From Cinnamomum chago (taxonomy: Eukaryota > Streptophyta > Magnoliopsida > Laurales > Lauraceae), in NCBI GenBank assembly GCA_038049695.1, contig CP142456.1:17140501-17204500 (forward strand): 64,000 nucleotides of DNA, in the 5' to 3' direction. This document shows positions 10,938 through 22,561 of this stretch, one piece after another (positions within the stretch are counted from its first letter, which is position 1; the number at the start of each line of letters is the position of its first letter). Under the pieces are notes generated by a model, which was not told where the DNA came from, made no database searches, and saw only the letters and a program-made list of their open reading frames with translations. Position numbers and translations under genes: made by a program.

Positions 10938-13667
10938 TGTAACACCCCAACCCTACCCAAGTGAGTTTAGAGCCTAATTAATCTTAATTAGGTGTCTAAT
11001 GCTTGTTTTGGATGTGTATGTGCTTGGTTAGGTAGATTAGTGAGGTTTTGACCTAAGCCTAGGTAGTTTCATGACTTTTTTTTATTTATTTATTTTGGGT
11101 ACTTTAGGTTTACAGTGAGCATTTTCAGTTTTTCGCGAGTTTTGCGTGCATAGGGTAGAGCATGCCATTGCCTTCAATTCTCGTGTTTTGAACCAAGTCA
11201 TTTGAGCCCAAATTCATCTCAAAAGCCCCAATTTGGTATTATCCGAAAGATAGTGGACTTGCATGCAAAAAGTTCAGAAATTTCGTTCAAAAATTGTGAC
11301 CCATCTATCCTTTCCTCCTATCCATTTGCATACAGCTGAGCTTCTTCTTCTCTCCTTCATCCCTCCATTTCTTCTCTAATTTCCCCAAGATCAGCCATTT
11401 ACAGACCTTGCATGTGTGATTGATAGCTTCACCTTCATCTCCTTCCTCCCATATCACCATCTTCAAGCCCTTCCTTGCTATATCTCATCATCATCTTCTT
11501 TCTTCTTGCTCCATTGGTAAGCACTTCTCATCTTTTCCTTTCTCTTGCTTCTAATCAGTTGTAGGAAGTCTATTTCACTTGCATGCATGATCTCCTTACC
11601 CATTTCATTCCATCACCATTGTAGGGTTGTATTATAGCTTTGCATTTTGGGAGTTTGCTCATTTTGGAGCTTTGAGGGTGTGAAGAGTGGGAATTTCTGT
11701 AGGTTTGGCTCCAAGCACTATAAGAGGCAAGTAAAATAATTATAAAGTGTGCATGCATTGTTTCTTTGACTCTCAACATGATTCATGAATGGATTACCCA
11801 AATTTATAGCTCAAATATGTGAATTTTGAACTAATTAAGATATGTACATGTGTTTTTCTTCATGTCTTAGAATGTGTATTGTTTAAATGAATTTGGGAAC
11901 TCTTTACCTTCAGTTGGAATGCTCTTGTATGGCTTGAGAGAGGGTTGAGACTTGATCTCTCCTGAAATAGAATTATGTATCTCAATTTGTGCATTTTTTT
12001 GTAGCTTGGCGGTTAATCACGGGCTAACTGCCATTTATGCGGTTTCTGTATCTGGAAACTAATTCTGACCAAAGAATAGCCTTTACGGCTACCCGTAACT
12101 GGCTTATGGCTAAACGTAAGCTAACCGCCAGCCCACCGAAATCCTACAGTTGTTTTTTTCTGGATGTAGTATTCTGCAGGGAAATTGCATTTCGACTAAC
12201 CACGACCTAACCTAACCTCCATGGTTCCCGAGCCAGAATCTAACATTTTCCATGCCTGTTCCGCGTCAACTGGAGGCAAACCGCAAGGACCACCTATCGC
12301 TAACCAAGGGCTAGCCACGAGGTCGCTAAAAATCCTAGGTTTCTTTGGTGGCTTTGGACCTAAACTTGGACACTAGCAATGGATCCCTTGTACCTCAATT
12401 CATGCCTAATGGACTTATAAACCTTGTGCGCGTGGTGTGAGTGACCATGCACCCATATAGAAACTTGTAGCTTGGTATTTGTGCCCCCGAACCAAATGTG
12501 TTCTCCTAAGGTATTCGACGTCCTAAATTAAGGTAACGCTAGGGGTTTTGTAGCCCGACGATGTTGGACTCCATAAGATTACACCGAGTTGGATGGTGAG
12601 GCCAATGGGCATTCCTTAACTCCAAGACTGGCTTGCCATATGTTCTTGATCCCTTATACGATCCCGATAATTGCATCTGCATTATGTTTCTAGTGCCCTT
12701 GCATGATATGGCTCATGCTCTCATGCTTACCTTGTTTAGGTTCATATACCTTGTTATGTATAATGACTCATGGTTCCTTATGCCTTATATGCTTGTATTA
12801 GTCCATCATGTTGCGAACACTTCACAATCATGCTTACGCTTGTATACATTCATGTCATACATATGTATCACGCACTTCTACCATGTACACTCTGTTCCTC
12901 GAGAGATACCACTTAACTTCGATCCAATCTCAGTCGGACCCGGCTGATTGTGGGTTTAAAATTTTCTATGGACCAGCTGCAGTTTGGGTTATGTTATGGG
13001 GTTTGACCGACACCCCAAGTATACATGTCATCTATGATTCCTCTAAGTTCATGGGTACTCATGCAGTGATTATGCCTAGACTACACTTTTTGATCTCATA
13101 TGATCTTTAATGTCTTTAATTTTTAGTTCTTCACACGCTATGCTTTATATTTGTTTATCTTGCTAAGCTTTGTCTATTGATACTAGAGTTGGCGTTAGAG
13201 GTGAGGACCTCAACGCCATTGCCCCGAAGGTCAAGGAGGAGGAGACTCCTCAACAGCTAACAGAGAGGACCCTAGACAATATCTTCTGGAAATCTATGCG
13301 GCCCGGATTACCATATCTATTGTTGTTGTCTTGGATTGGTTTTATTTTTGGGTTGTAAAATTTTAACTAACACTACTTGTTCTTCCTCTCTATTTCTCTT
13401 TAACTTAAACTTAAACCGTAATACTCACTCAATGGACTGATTTATGTTCTTATCTTTTAGGAAAATATTCTATGGTTCATGAATGAATGATGGATATTAA
13501 TTTGATAAGTGTGCAAGTGATGTGATACAGGTTCAAATTTACCCCATTTGTGCTGGTTTATAACCTCACACGTGAAATCCTTTGGGAAATCCGTTCGTGG
13601 GGATAAATGTTCAATGACTCTTGACTCAAATCCCCATGTGGACGCGTGTCGCCGCTCGCGTGTGACA
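10938..13667 (+). mobile_element. Ty3/gypsy solo LTR
   Basis: 2,730 bp starting TGTAACACCCCAACCC and ending CGTGTGACA, with a perfect 5-bp duplication AAGGA at 10933-10937 and 13668-13672 and no internal region. It is a diverged copy of the LTR at 40019-50357: both share the TGTAACACCCC start, the ATTCGACGTCC block, the GGCGTTA-CAGGTGAG-like block and the terminal CCTCACACGTGA block. TGTAACACCCC starts are typical of plant gypsy LTRs. A solo LTR arises by recombination between the two LTRs of a full element. Orientation is inferred from the linked gag at 63.1 kb. Confidence 0.93.
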
Positions 13668-13672
13668 AAGGA

Positions 13673-14576
13673 GCAAAAAAAATCAGTAAGGAAAAACTTG
13701 GCGTATAATGGTGAAATGTCACCCAAAAAATGGAGAAGAGGTTCATGAGATAGCCTCTGAACATCTCTAGGTAAGCTTGAAATAGAGTTAGTAAAATGTC
13801 CTGACAGGCTTTTCAAGGACCAATTGTGAGAGGCTAGGAAGTAATTGATTCATATGAGTTTGTTGGAATACAGGAAGTACTTGATTCAAATGGGCTACTT
13901 TGTTTGCATGAAATTGGAATACATAGAATTCTTATCAAATGGGTCTATTTAGTTGCTTGGATTTGGAATCTAACAATAATTGGTGTGAAAACAATTGAGT
14001 CGTTGGTCATGCAAATCAATCATTAGTACTAGCAATATCAATTGCTATAATCATGGATACAAAAATCAAAAGAGTACTGGGTAACTTTAATCACATAACT
14101 ACTACAAATCTGCGAAAAGATTATAAAGCTCAAGTCAATCTCAGTCTTGGAGGTGAGCACGTATTGATCATGTCTTGAATATAAGCTGGGACATTGTATT
14201 TTGAAATTGAAGTGCACATATTTTTACGTTCAAGAAATATATATGTATGGGGAGATGTGAGGGCCCTCACCCTTACTCTGATAGTATCGCAAGAGTAATT
14301 CTCATAAGAGCATCTCCCATATATATATTTATGTACTCTTTTCTAAATGGTTAAACATCTTAAGATCTTGGGGCATTATATTGCTTTGATCCTCGTGTTT
14401 TTGTTTTTCAAAATTCTTTTTATTACTTTCAAGTACTAATTTTGTTATTGTGAACTCATGTTTAGCTATCTTATCTCCTATTTAGGCCTTCCAGAACATT
14501 CCCTTTTAGTCTTGTTAAAAGGTTAAATTTGAAGGTTTAGGGTTATGAGATCTCTAGATTGGTCCACTCAATAAAT
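13673..14576. other. non-coding; right part of degenerate repeat, small inverted repeat
   Basis: 13,830-13,990 carries the same motifs as 5.1-5.4 kb (ATGAAATTGGAATACATAG, GGGTCTATTTAG). Around 14,235-14,335 a GTATGGGGAGATG / CATCTCCCATATAT inverted repeat could form a stem. No coding potential was recognised. Confidence 0.45.
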
Positions 14577-15349
14577 CAGCCCAATAGTGTGTAAAAAACA
14601 ATAATCTACGCAACGTTAAAAAAATTACAAACACACACCACAATGACACCAGATTTAGAGTGAAAAACCCTAACCAGGTGAAAAACCACGGATCCGAACT
14701 GGATCAATAATCAAACACTATGAATCTCGCAATTACAAGAAACTTAGATTTCCTCCCCAGACATCCCCTACCTAAGGACTGAAGTTACCTTGTGTCGCTT
14801 CACGCTTCAACGACTTCACACCTTTAATTGTAACAGTCTCAATCAAATGCTTGACTCCTCAAATCTTCTACGTAAGAAGATGATCTTCTATAAGGGAAGT
14901 AGAAGAACTTGGCTCTCTAGAGTACTTGACAATACAACTCTTCAATAAATCTCTAAAGAAAATTTCTCTCAATTAGATCATTAATTCAGAACTTGAGAGA
15001 TGATCTATATATCTTTGGGTTGTGAGAAACACCCAATATATAGCCCCAAAACCGTGCATAAGACTCCTAATAATAATCCACTTAGAAAAACAAGTCATCT
15101 CAAATGGACTCGCTTTTCCACGCATGGCGCTACCAAGGTCAGCGGGCGTGAGAGGCCGTGGGGTCCAACCCTTTCGCAACAGGTGGTGGAATGCGAGCAT
15201 CAATTTTTTTTTTTTACGGGTATGCCAGATTTTCTACTCTACTTAGAATTGACAAGTGATGGTCCGGAAATCCACCTTCGCAAGTAGAAAAGGAAAAAAA
15301 CTTTTTCTAGTTTTCCAATACACATATAAATAAGAAAAGAGACATGGTT

Positions 15350-15440
15350 TGTTCGCCGTGAAAGGCGATTTCATTTGTTTTTGCCGTGACAGGCGATATT
15401 TTCTATGAAAGGCGATTTTTGCCGTGAAAAGCAATTTACA
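15350..15440. repeat. short tandem motif GCCGTGA(A/C)AGGCGATTT
   Basis: Four close variants of GTGAAAGGCGATTT follow each other within 90 bp. Confidence 0.75.
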
Positions 15441-16899
15441 ATTCTTATCAATAATAAAAGATAAGAGTTATGGTTTTTTTTGTCTCTTCAAACAATACAC
15501 AATACAATGAAAAAGCAAGCAAAAGGGATCTAACTTCTCAGGAGATTGTGGGGACTCGTTCAGATTGACTATCGCAAGCCATGTATGGACTTCGCCATCA
15601 TCCTTCAGATGAGAACAGAGGTTGCTCTTGATTCGCTTGGCTCGGCTTAAACCTCAGAATTTTAGAAGACAAAGACCAAGAAGAGGTCCTATGTTCAATA
15701 AAAAGCAGAGTAGACGGACCGAAAAGCCATGTCTAAGCCATAAAGGAGGAAAAGGACTTTGGGGGGAGTGACCCCCCAAGGGACTTTTGGTCACCTTGCA
15801 GTGGTGGTCGGTGCCGAACTTCTTCAACGAAGGAGAGATCGATGTAGCAACTTTGGCAGAGTTTTCTCTTGCGTATTTTCCGGATTCCATTGATTCAATT
15901 GATTCCAATTTTTCCGGATCCTTTTCCTTAGGAATTACAAACCACACCCCCCCCCCCCCCCCCCCTATAGATTTTTGGTGGCCATGAGTTGGGTTTATGA
16001 GCCTAAAATGTATTAAAGCCACATAATGGGAGGAGTTACAAGTTTTTAGTTCTTTATTTTGTAACTCTTTTTTCTTGGCTTCTGACTGGCCGATGGAGAA
16101 TTAAGGGCCTTTAATCGTCTTTAAGCTCCATGATGGGAGGAGTTACACGGTTTAATGCCATGTTCATGGCTGACCTGTAACTCCTTTTTGCTCGCTCTGA
16201 TTGGGCCATCTAAAATAATGAGTTAATGACTGCATTAATTTGTCATTAAAAAGGTCATTTAACTGCATTAAGTAGTCGTTGAAGTGCTTGAAGAGTCACG
16301 GGCCGTGCAACGTCTTTTCAAATTCTTCTTGTGATGGTTGCAGATGGATCTTCATGCTGATCGATGTCGGATGACCATGCAACTTCAGACATTGATTGCT
16401 ACAAGTAGGACGTGCCATCTGTCCTGTCGATTTCTCGATCGATCAGGCAGAAAGTGTGCTTTCTTGGTCGGCCGATGGCGATTTCGAAGCGATCAGTGAT
16501 GATTTCATTCTCATGACGACGGATCTGTAATGTTGGTGAAGATTGACGGATTCTGAGCCTCAAAAGTTAGAATTTTGGAAAACCACAAGGGCCGAACATC
16601 TAGAAACGGGAAAAGAGACCGAAAAACGGTCATTCTACAAAAATCAGGTGACCCAGATTTCCAGGGTCGCTGGCGACCATGGGGGATTTTTCCCTTTTTG
16701 GTCTCAGATTTTCGGCCGTTCCTCGGTTTTTTCTGATTTTTTTTTCTTGGGTAATTTTCCTAACATTTTTGTACATATTTTGGCCTGATTTCTCGGCATA
16801 AAACTTGACAAGAAACCTTGCATATCAAAGTGCAAAGTTTCTATTTTTTCGGGAAAGCCGTAGACTTTGTCGCGTAGAGTTGTCGATTTGTTGTCAGAA

Positions 16900-17660
16900 G
16901 CCAGAACTAGGTCAAACAATGTCGGAACGACCTGAAATTTGAGGTGAAGCTCCTGAGCAACAAATAAGACCAACCATATGCTTTTGTTTGAGTTTTGAAG
17001 CCGTGTGGGGTCCTGTCACCAGTAGACTTGATTTTGTTGCGAGTAAGATGTCGTGCTTTAATGAACGATCAACCAATATCCGATTGACCTGAAATTTCAC
17101 AAGGAGCCTGTTGGAGTCATTTTAAGACAATCCATTAGCCCCAATTCGGAAATCATGGTCCCAGGGAGCTCCTCCGTCGGGAGGCCTGGTTTAGTTTCCG
17201 AGAGTTAAAGTCCGATCAAATGTTGTCGAAATGACCTGAAATTTGATGTATAGCCCTTTGGAAGCCTTTTTAAGTCACCCATGTGCTTTGTTTGATGAGT
17301 GATGGACTCGGTGGTTCTCGCAGCCGAGAGGCTTGATTTTGCAGTTCGAGGGTTGATGCAAGGTCAAACGTTGACAGTTCGACCTGAAACTCGACATGGA
17401 GCCTTTTGGAGGTATTTTGAGACCATACATAGGCTCAGATCGAAGATTTAATGTCTTCGACACTCTCGCCACCGGGAGCTCCTTTTCAGCTATTGGAGGA
17501 GTTAAGTTAGGCCAAATAATGTAGAAATGACCTGAAACTTCATGTGTACTATTCTTTTGGCTGTTTTGAAGAACCTTGCAATTTTTGTTTGATTCTAACA
17601 AGATTTGACGCTTGAAGCAGCATTGCAAGTTTTTAGTAGGATGCGGCTTCATGTAGCTTT
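16900..17660. repeat. degenerate tandem repeat, about 150-bp period
   Basis: The block GACCTGAAA(T/C)T recurs at about 16930, 17089, 17235, 17384 and 17531. The spacings are 159, 146, 149 and 147 bp, and each is followed by a similar GGAGCC-TTTTGGAG-TTTTAAGAC stretch. Confidence 0.75.
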
Positions 17661-17814
17661 TTGATGTTGAAGAAGCAAAGTGACATTTTTGGTGTCAACA
17701 ATGTCAAACTTCTCATAAGAGTCCACATCCAACTGGGCTCTCAACGCCACTCTCACTATAGCAAGCTATACCCTCGCTATAGCGAGGTGTCTCTGTAAAA
17801 TTTCGGGCCTGACA

Positions 17815-18180
17815 ACTTTTGGCCCCCCTTTTAGCAATTCTCGGACAAATCTCCCTAAAACAATACAATATGATCTACCCAAAAGAAAAACCTAAAATAC
17901 ATTGAATTTAAAAATAAAAAAAAAAAAAAAAACACTGTAGATCTTGAATTGCCTTAGCTTGTAGAACTCCCCTCGACTTCATTCTTTTTCTCCTGTATTT
18001 GTCCATAATTGACAAACAAAAATCATCATGCAGCTTCTGTCAATCTGGATGCAATAGCTCCCCCTCAATTTATCTTCGTAGCAGCACTAGGGGTGGCGGC
18101 TTGACCTCCTTGATCTGGTCTTTTTATAGTTAGCCACCCACACTTATGTAGTTTGAACTATTAGTAGAGTGTGATCAAAC
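17815..18180 (-). other. polypurine tract and 3' non-coding end of a pol-less gag element
   Basis: On the minus strand an AAAAGGGGGGCC tract lies a few bases before the LTR start at 17814. About 350 bp separate it from the gag zinc knuckle, with no reverse transcriptase or integrase between. The element therefore went from gag straight to its 3' end. Confidence 0.6.
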
Positions 18181-18857
18181 TCCTTAGGAAAATCAGATTT
18201 TCTAACCTAAATTTGAACCATCTTTGATGGAGAAAAATTCTTCCGCCATTGCTTGGTCTTTGGTAAACTTTGTAGCTTCTTGCAATGGAGACGAATATGT
18301 CGTTTCTTTTCACAATGGTGACACGTGGATGTGCGTGCAGCGCGTGACACATTCTTTTTCTTAAAACTACTCAATATATTATTTGAAAGTGCAGTATGTG
18401 GAGTAGCATGTGCAACACTTGAAACAAAAACTGTTTTACCTTTAGCATTTAAAGTGGATACACCATGATCATAATCGAGATCGCTTCTGTCAAAGGAGGA
18501 CTGCACAAGATGTTTGTAAGAGTTCTCGAACCAGTGTTCATCTTATTTAGCAAAGCTTGTTTTACTTCTAGCTCAGACAAAGTGATCTTCAATCTTCCTT
18601 GCAAATCTTTATTTTCAGCATTCACCTTCTGTAACTCTATTCTTAAGGTCTCGATCTTTTGTTCGGCCTTTTTGAATTTCTGACCATCAGTAGTCAAATT
18701 TTCAGCTATGCAGTTCTTCGGACTTTCTAAGAGATGAACCTTTTCAAGTGCTTGCTCTATTTCAATTTTCAATGCATGATTTACTCCTTAAGCAGTCTCA
18801 AACTTGATAGTAATCATGTTCCCATAATTTGTCATCCCGACACAATCAGCATACGTA
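18181..18857 (-). pseudogene. gag C-terminal half of a pol-less LTR element (minus strand), distal part
   Basis: From high to low coordinates the minus strand encodes a heptad-rich coiled coil (18449-18772, from EIEQALEKVHLLE to NAENKDLQ). It is followed by LNKMNTGSRTLTNIL, and after a frameshift by a CCHC knuckle CHHCEKKRHIRLHC (18207-18506 frame). Plant SIRE-type copia gags have this order: coiled coil, NTG-x-x-x-L-D/T-x-IL, second knuckle. The Copia-2 element is inserted upstream of the coiled coil at 18862/23737. There are stops and frameshifts throughout. Confidence 0.72.
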
Positions 18858-18862
18858 GTATG

Positions 18863-19118
18863 TGTTAAAGATGCTTGAACCAAGCCAGAAGTATTACAGA
18901 GCATACAAAAGAGAGAAGAAATTGCAAGAGATTTTCTGTATTGATTGATCAGACGAATGTTACACTTATACACAGAAGCCTAGATTAGAGGATCTCATTA
19001 CATGATTACAGCCTTAATTAATGAAACTAGTATCTATCTACTCATACATGGGCTGACCCAATACATGGGTCGAGCTGACCCATTAGGTCTAGCTGACCTG
19101 ATGGTCCATTTATTTATA
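18863..19118 (-). repeat. Copia-2 3' LTR
   Basis: 256 bp. It ends TTTATA where the other LTR ends TTTACA, so the conserved terminal dinucleotide used by integrase has mutated here. Confidence 0.95.
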
Positions 19119-19129
19119 CCCCTCTCAAG
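19119..19129 (-). other. Copia-2 polypurine tract
   Basis: Minus-strand CTTGAGAGGGG directly upstream of the 3' LTR. Confidence 0.85.
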
Positions 19130-19399
19130 CTTTGGATGGGAGAATGTGACCATCGAGAGCTTGGAAACTAGTTCAAAAAAAACGAGACATGGAGTGGCTC
19201 TTGGTGAAAAAATCTGCTATCTGAGCAGCTGAAGAGATTTGAAAGAGCTTTATAGTACCACTCCGAACGTGTTGACGGATGAAATGACAGTCAACTTCAA
19301 GATGTTTGGATCGTTCATGAAAGACATCATTTGTTGCCAGTTTCCGAACACTTTCACTATCCGTAAAGAGGGGTAGATTTAGGAACTAGAACTCCTAAA

Positions 19400-20788
19400 T
19401 CCCGAAGTAAGCAGCGAAGCCAAATAATTTCAGTAGTGGTGTGAGATACAGCACGATATTCGGCTTCAGTGGAAGATCATGAGACAACTTCTTGTTTCTT
19501 GCTCTTCCAAGAGATAAGAGAGGAGCCAAGAAAAATGGAGAAACCGGTTATAGAGCGCCGATCATTGACATCTCCTGCCCAGTCTGAATCAGAATAGCCA
19601 TGCAGGGTAAGATTTTGACTGGAGGAAAGGAGGGCACGGTTGGAACTTCCTTGTAAGTATCGCCGTATGCGCAGTACAGCAGCGCAATGAATATGAGTTG
19701 GTTGCGCAACAAATTGGCTTACCACATGTACCGCAAATGCAATATCTGGTCTGGTAATTGTAAGATAAACCAAGCTGCCAACCACTTCACGATAACGAGT
19801 TGGATCAGAAAGTAGAACTCCATCAGTAGTTCTGAGCTTCAGATTATGTTCAATCGGAGTGGAGACGGGTTTAAGATCTGTGATTCCAGCTCTTTGGAGA
19901 ACGTCATTGCAGTATTTTGTTTGAGATAAAAGATATCCTGTGGGAGAGTAGGCAACCTCAATGCCCAGAAAGTACCGCAAAGTTCCCAAGCCTTTCATCT
20001 CAAACTGTCGATGAAGAAAACGCTTCAAGGATAGAATACCAGGAGCATCACTGCCAGTAATAATCATATCATCGACATAGAGTAACAAGAAAACACATCC
20101 AGATGGCGAATAGCGAGTGAAGAGAGCGGAGTCATGGGCACTCTGAGAAAAACCAATGCTGATAATGCTGGTGCTAAACCGTTCAAACCAAGCACGAGGG
20201 GCTTGTTTGAGTCCCATATAAAGCGCGTTTGAGATGACACACAGAATGAGGAGGTCGCACAACGCCTGGAGGAGGATGCATATAGATTTCTTCTTGAAGA
20301 AATCCATTCAAAAATGCATTTTTGACATCAAGCTGATAGAGGGGCCAATGTCTAACAGCGGCAACAGAGATAAAAGTGCGGACGGTTGTCATCTTAGCAA
20401 CCGGAGCAAACGTCTCCTCATAATCTACCCCATATTCTTGAGTGTAGCCTTTTGCAACCAAGCGAGCCTTGTAACGATCAACAGAACCATCAGATTTGGT
20501 CTTGATCTTAAAAATCCATTTGCAGCCAATAGCCCGTTTCCCGGAGGGAAGTGGAACAAGATCCCATGTTTGAGTTTTTTGCAGAGCTGCAAGTTCTTCG
20601 GCGATGGCAGACCTCCAGTGTGGATGAGCAATGGCCTCTTTATAGGATTGTGGTTCTGCCAAGGTATGAATTGCTGCTAGGAAGGACTTATATGATGGAG
20701 AAAAATGATCAGTACAAACAAAGCCAAATCTAGAGGGAGGGTTTCTGGTGCGCACTGGATACCGTGGAGTCGGAGGAGGATCCCGCAC
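19400..20788 (-). pseudogene. Copia-2 reverse transcriptase and RNase H (broken)
   Basis: The 20183-20788 frame carries CKWIFKIKTKSDGS, ARLVAKGYTQEYGVDYEETF and QLDVKNAFLNGFL, and breaks within ALYG. The 19477-20307 frame continues with GLKQAPRAWF, the catalytic YVDD, and RNase H up to SDSDWAG and SWKSKKQEVVS. It then meets TGA at 19477-19479. Past that stop, SSTEAEYRAV is readable, so a single CGA-to-TGA change explains the stop. The protein would reverse-transcribe and degrade the RNA template in the particle. This copy needs at least one frameshift and one stop to be ignored, so it is inactive. Confidence 0.92.
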
Positions 20789-21140
20789 ATCTGGAGCAGA
20801 GGAGATAGGCCCATGATCAGAAGGAGGAGCTGGGGCTGCAGATTCCGAAGGAACAAACGGAGGTTTGGGCCGACGATGATATACCTGCAGGGGTGGAGAG
20901 GAAGGGGTATCGGAGGGAAACAGGTCTGGAAAAGGATCAAGAGGATAGACTGTAGGTTGCTCAGGAGAAGGGGATTGCGTAGGCAGTGTATAAAAAGGTA
21001 TATGTTCTAAGAAGGTGACATTACGAGAGACCCTTAACCTATTGGTTTTAGGATCCTAGCATCGATAGCCTTTCTGTTCGATGCCATACCCTAAGAAAAC
21101 ACAGACAGTGGATTTTGGGGAAAGTTTGATTCTCTCAGTA

Positions 21141-22320
21141 TCATGTAACAGAACAAAACAGGTGCAGCAAAAAACTGAGATAGGACAAGTCAGGTTTACA
21201 GGAAAATAACTTTTCATAGGGAGATGTGCCAGATAAAACAGAGGATGGCGTTCTGTTAATCAGATAGATTGCAGTCAGGACTGCTTCCCCCCAGAATTGT
21301 AGAGGAACATGTGAGGAATAAATCAAGGATCTAGCAGTCTCTAGGATATGTCTGTTTTCCGTTCTGCTACACCATTCTGTTGTGGTGTGGAAGGACAGGA
21401 TAATTGAGCTAGAGTCCCTTGACTGGTTAGGTAAGAACGAAATTTGTGGGACATGTATTCTCCCCCGGAGTCAGACCTGAATATTTTAATCTTTGTGTCA
21501 AATTGAGTGGAAACCATGGTGGAGAAAGCAGTGTAGATAGTGTATAACTCGGAACGGTTTTTCATTAAATACAGCCATGTATATCTAGTGAAATCATCAA
21601 TAAACAACACATAATAAACTGAACCACCTTTCGTTGGCTGAGAGGCAGGTCCCCAAACATCAGAATGCACCAAAGCAAAAGGAGCATTAGTAGAAGAAGT
21701 GCTTTTATGATAAAGGAATGCATGCTGTTTACCAAATTGGCAACCAAAACAAGTGGAAATGTCTGATACAGGAATGTTCCCAAATACACCACTAGTAAAT
21801 AAAAATTTCAGTTTATTTAAAGATAAATGGCCTAAACGAGAGTGCCAAAGGGCAAAGGGAGATGTAGAGGAAACAAGTGCGGCAGGGGATATGTTGGATG
21901 AGGGAAGATGCAACGACTGGAGATAGTAAAGTCCTCCTGACCTAAGGCTGGTCCCAATCTGTCTCCCGATGCGCGGATCCTGCACAGAACTGCTAGTCGA
22001 AGAGAATGAGACAAGAAATCCAGAAGAAGTCAATTGACTAACAGAGATTAAGTTGATAGACAAGTGAGGAACACACAAAACATTAGTGAGAGAGATCAAC
22101 TTATTTGAAACAGAGCAAATAAGAGAGACTGGTAGAGGAGTGGCATCAGCAGTATGGATGGTGAGAGGGCTAGCAGGGTTATAACAATTATGAAGGTTGG
22201 AAACATCATTTGTCATATGATAGGATGCACCAGAATAAAAAATCCATGTAGAATCAAGAGTACCTGACGGACCAGAATTGGTCATGGCAGAACCGGAAGC
22301 TGTGGCCATCTGAGAGGCAG
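21141..22320 (-). pseudogene. Copia-2 protease and integrase (broken; protease active site altered)
   Basis: The 21341-22561 frame contains the protease motif as WIFYSGASYHM: the catalytic Asp of D-S-G is replaced by Tyr, so processing would fail. Integrase follows, with its HHCC zinc region (WHSRLGHLSLNKL ... CFGCQFGK) and core residues in HSDVWGP, FIDDFTRYTW and SDSGGEYMS through TPQQNGVAERK, all present. A frameshift after that leads to the 21141-21326 frame (FWGEAVLTAIYLINRTP). The upstream residues of the long frame (22320-22561) do not resemble gag; gag has apparently been lost. Confidence 0.9.
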
Positions 22321-22561
22321 AACGAGTGGAGGAAGCCAGAAACAACTGTTGTATGCGCGCATCAACCATAGCCTGAATCTGAGATGTAAGATCCATTTGC
22401 GGAGGCACAAAACTATTGGACACATCTAAAGAAAATCCAATATGGACGGTCCAGATGACTTGAATCTGATCCCAGATGATTAATACAGCCACAGAAAGCA
22501 CAAAGAGACCGGTGGGCCCCACTGGATGATCAGATCTGTTCAGGTTGCAGAGAATGAGCAC

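Larger units (their letters stand above)
15097..17700 (-). mobile_element. LTR-like insertion within copy A
   Basis: This block is absent from copy B. On the minus strand it begins TGTTGACACCAAAAATGTCA at 17700, a start common in plant gypsy LTRs. The flanks AAGTC (15092-15096) and ATGTC (17701-17705) could be a 5-bp duplication with one mismatch. The other end is not canonical. Contents include a short GCCGTGAAAGGCGATTT-type repeat (15,350-15,440), a C18-like tract near 15,949, and a set of about 150-bp degenerate repeats (16,900-17,650). No coding domain was recognised. It is likely a solo or truncated gypsy LTR. Confidence 0.45.
14577..17814 (-). mobile_element. minus-strand LTR (copy A), interrupted at about 15,097-17,700
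   Basis: 14,577-15,096 plus 17,701-17,814 align with 34,924-35,569 (copy B): CAGCCCAATAGTGTGTAAAAAA at the left, then GAAAAACCACGGATCC, AATCAAACACTATGAATCTCG and CTATAGCGAGG near the right. On the minus strand it starts TGTCAGGCCC at 17814. It is preceded there by a G-rich polypurine tract (17,815-17,835), which makes it a 3' LTR. A minus-strand TATA box is visible as the complement of ATATATAGCCCC near 15,040. The lower end is not a clean TG/CA, so that border is approximate. Confidence 0.68.

Noticed and set aside
14235-14335. A MITE based on the GGGGAGATG/CATCTCCC inverted repeat
   Set aside because: The stem is short and imperfect and no target duplication could be found, so it is mentioned only as structure.
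16800-17700. A coding region in the 150-bp repeat block
   Set aside because: Stops in all frames and drifting repeat lengths; the small frames are not conserved between units.
20234-21010. Plus-strand frames opposite the Copia-2 RT
   Set aside because: They are antisense shadows of the conserved RT coding sequence.
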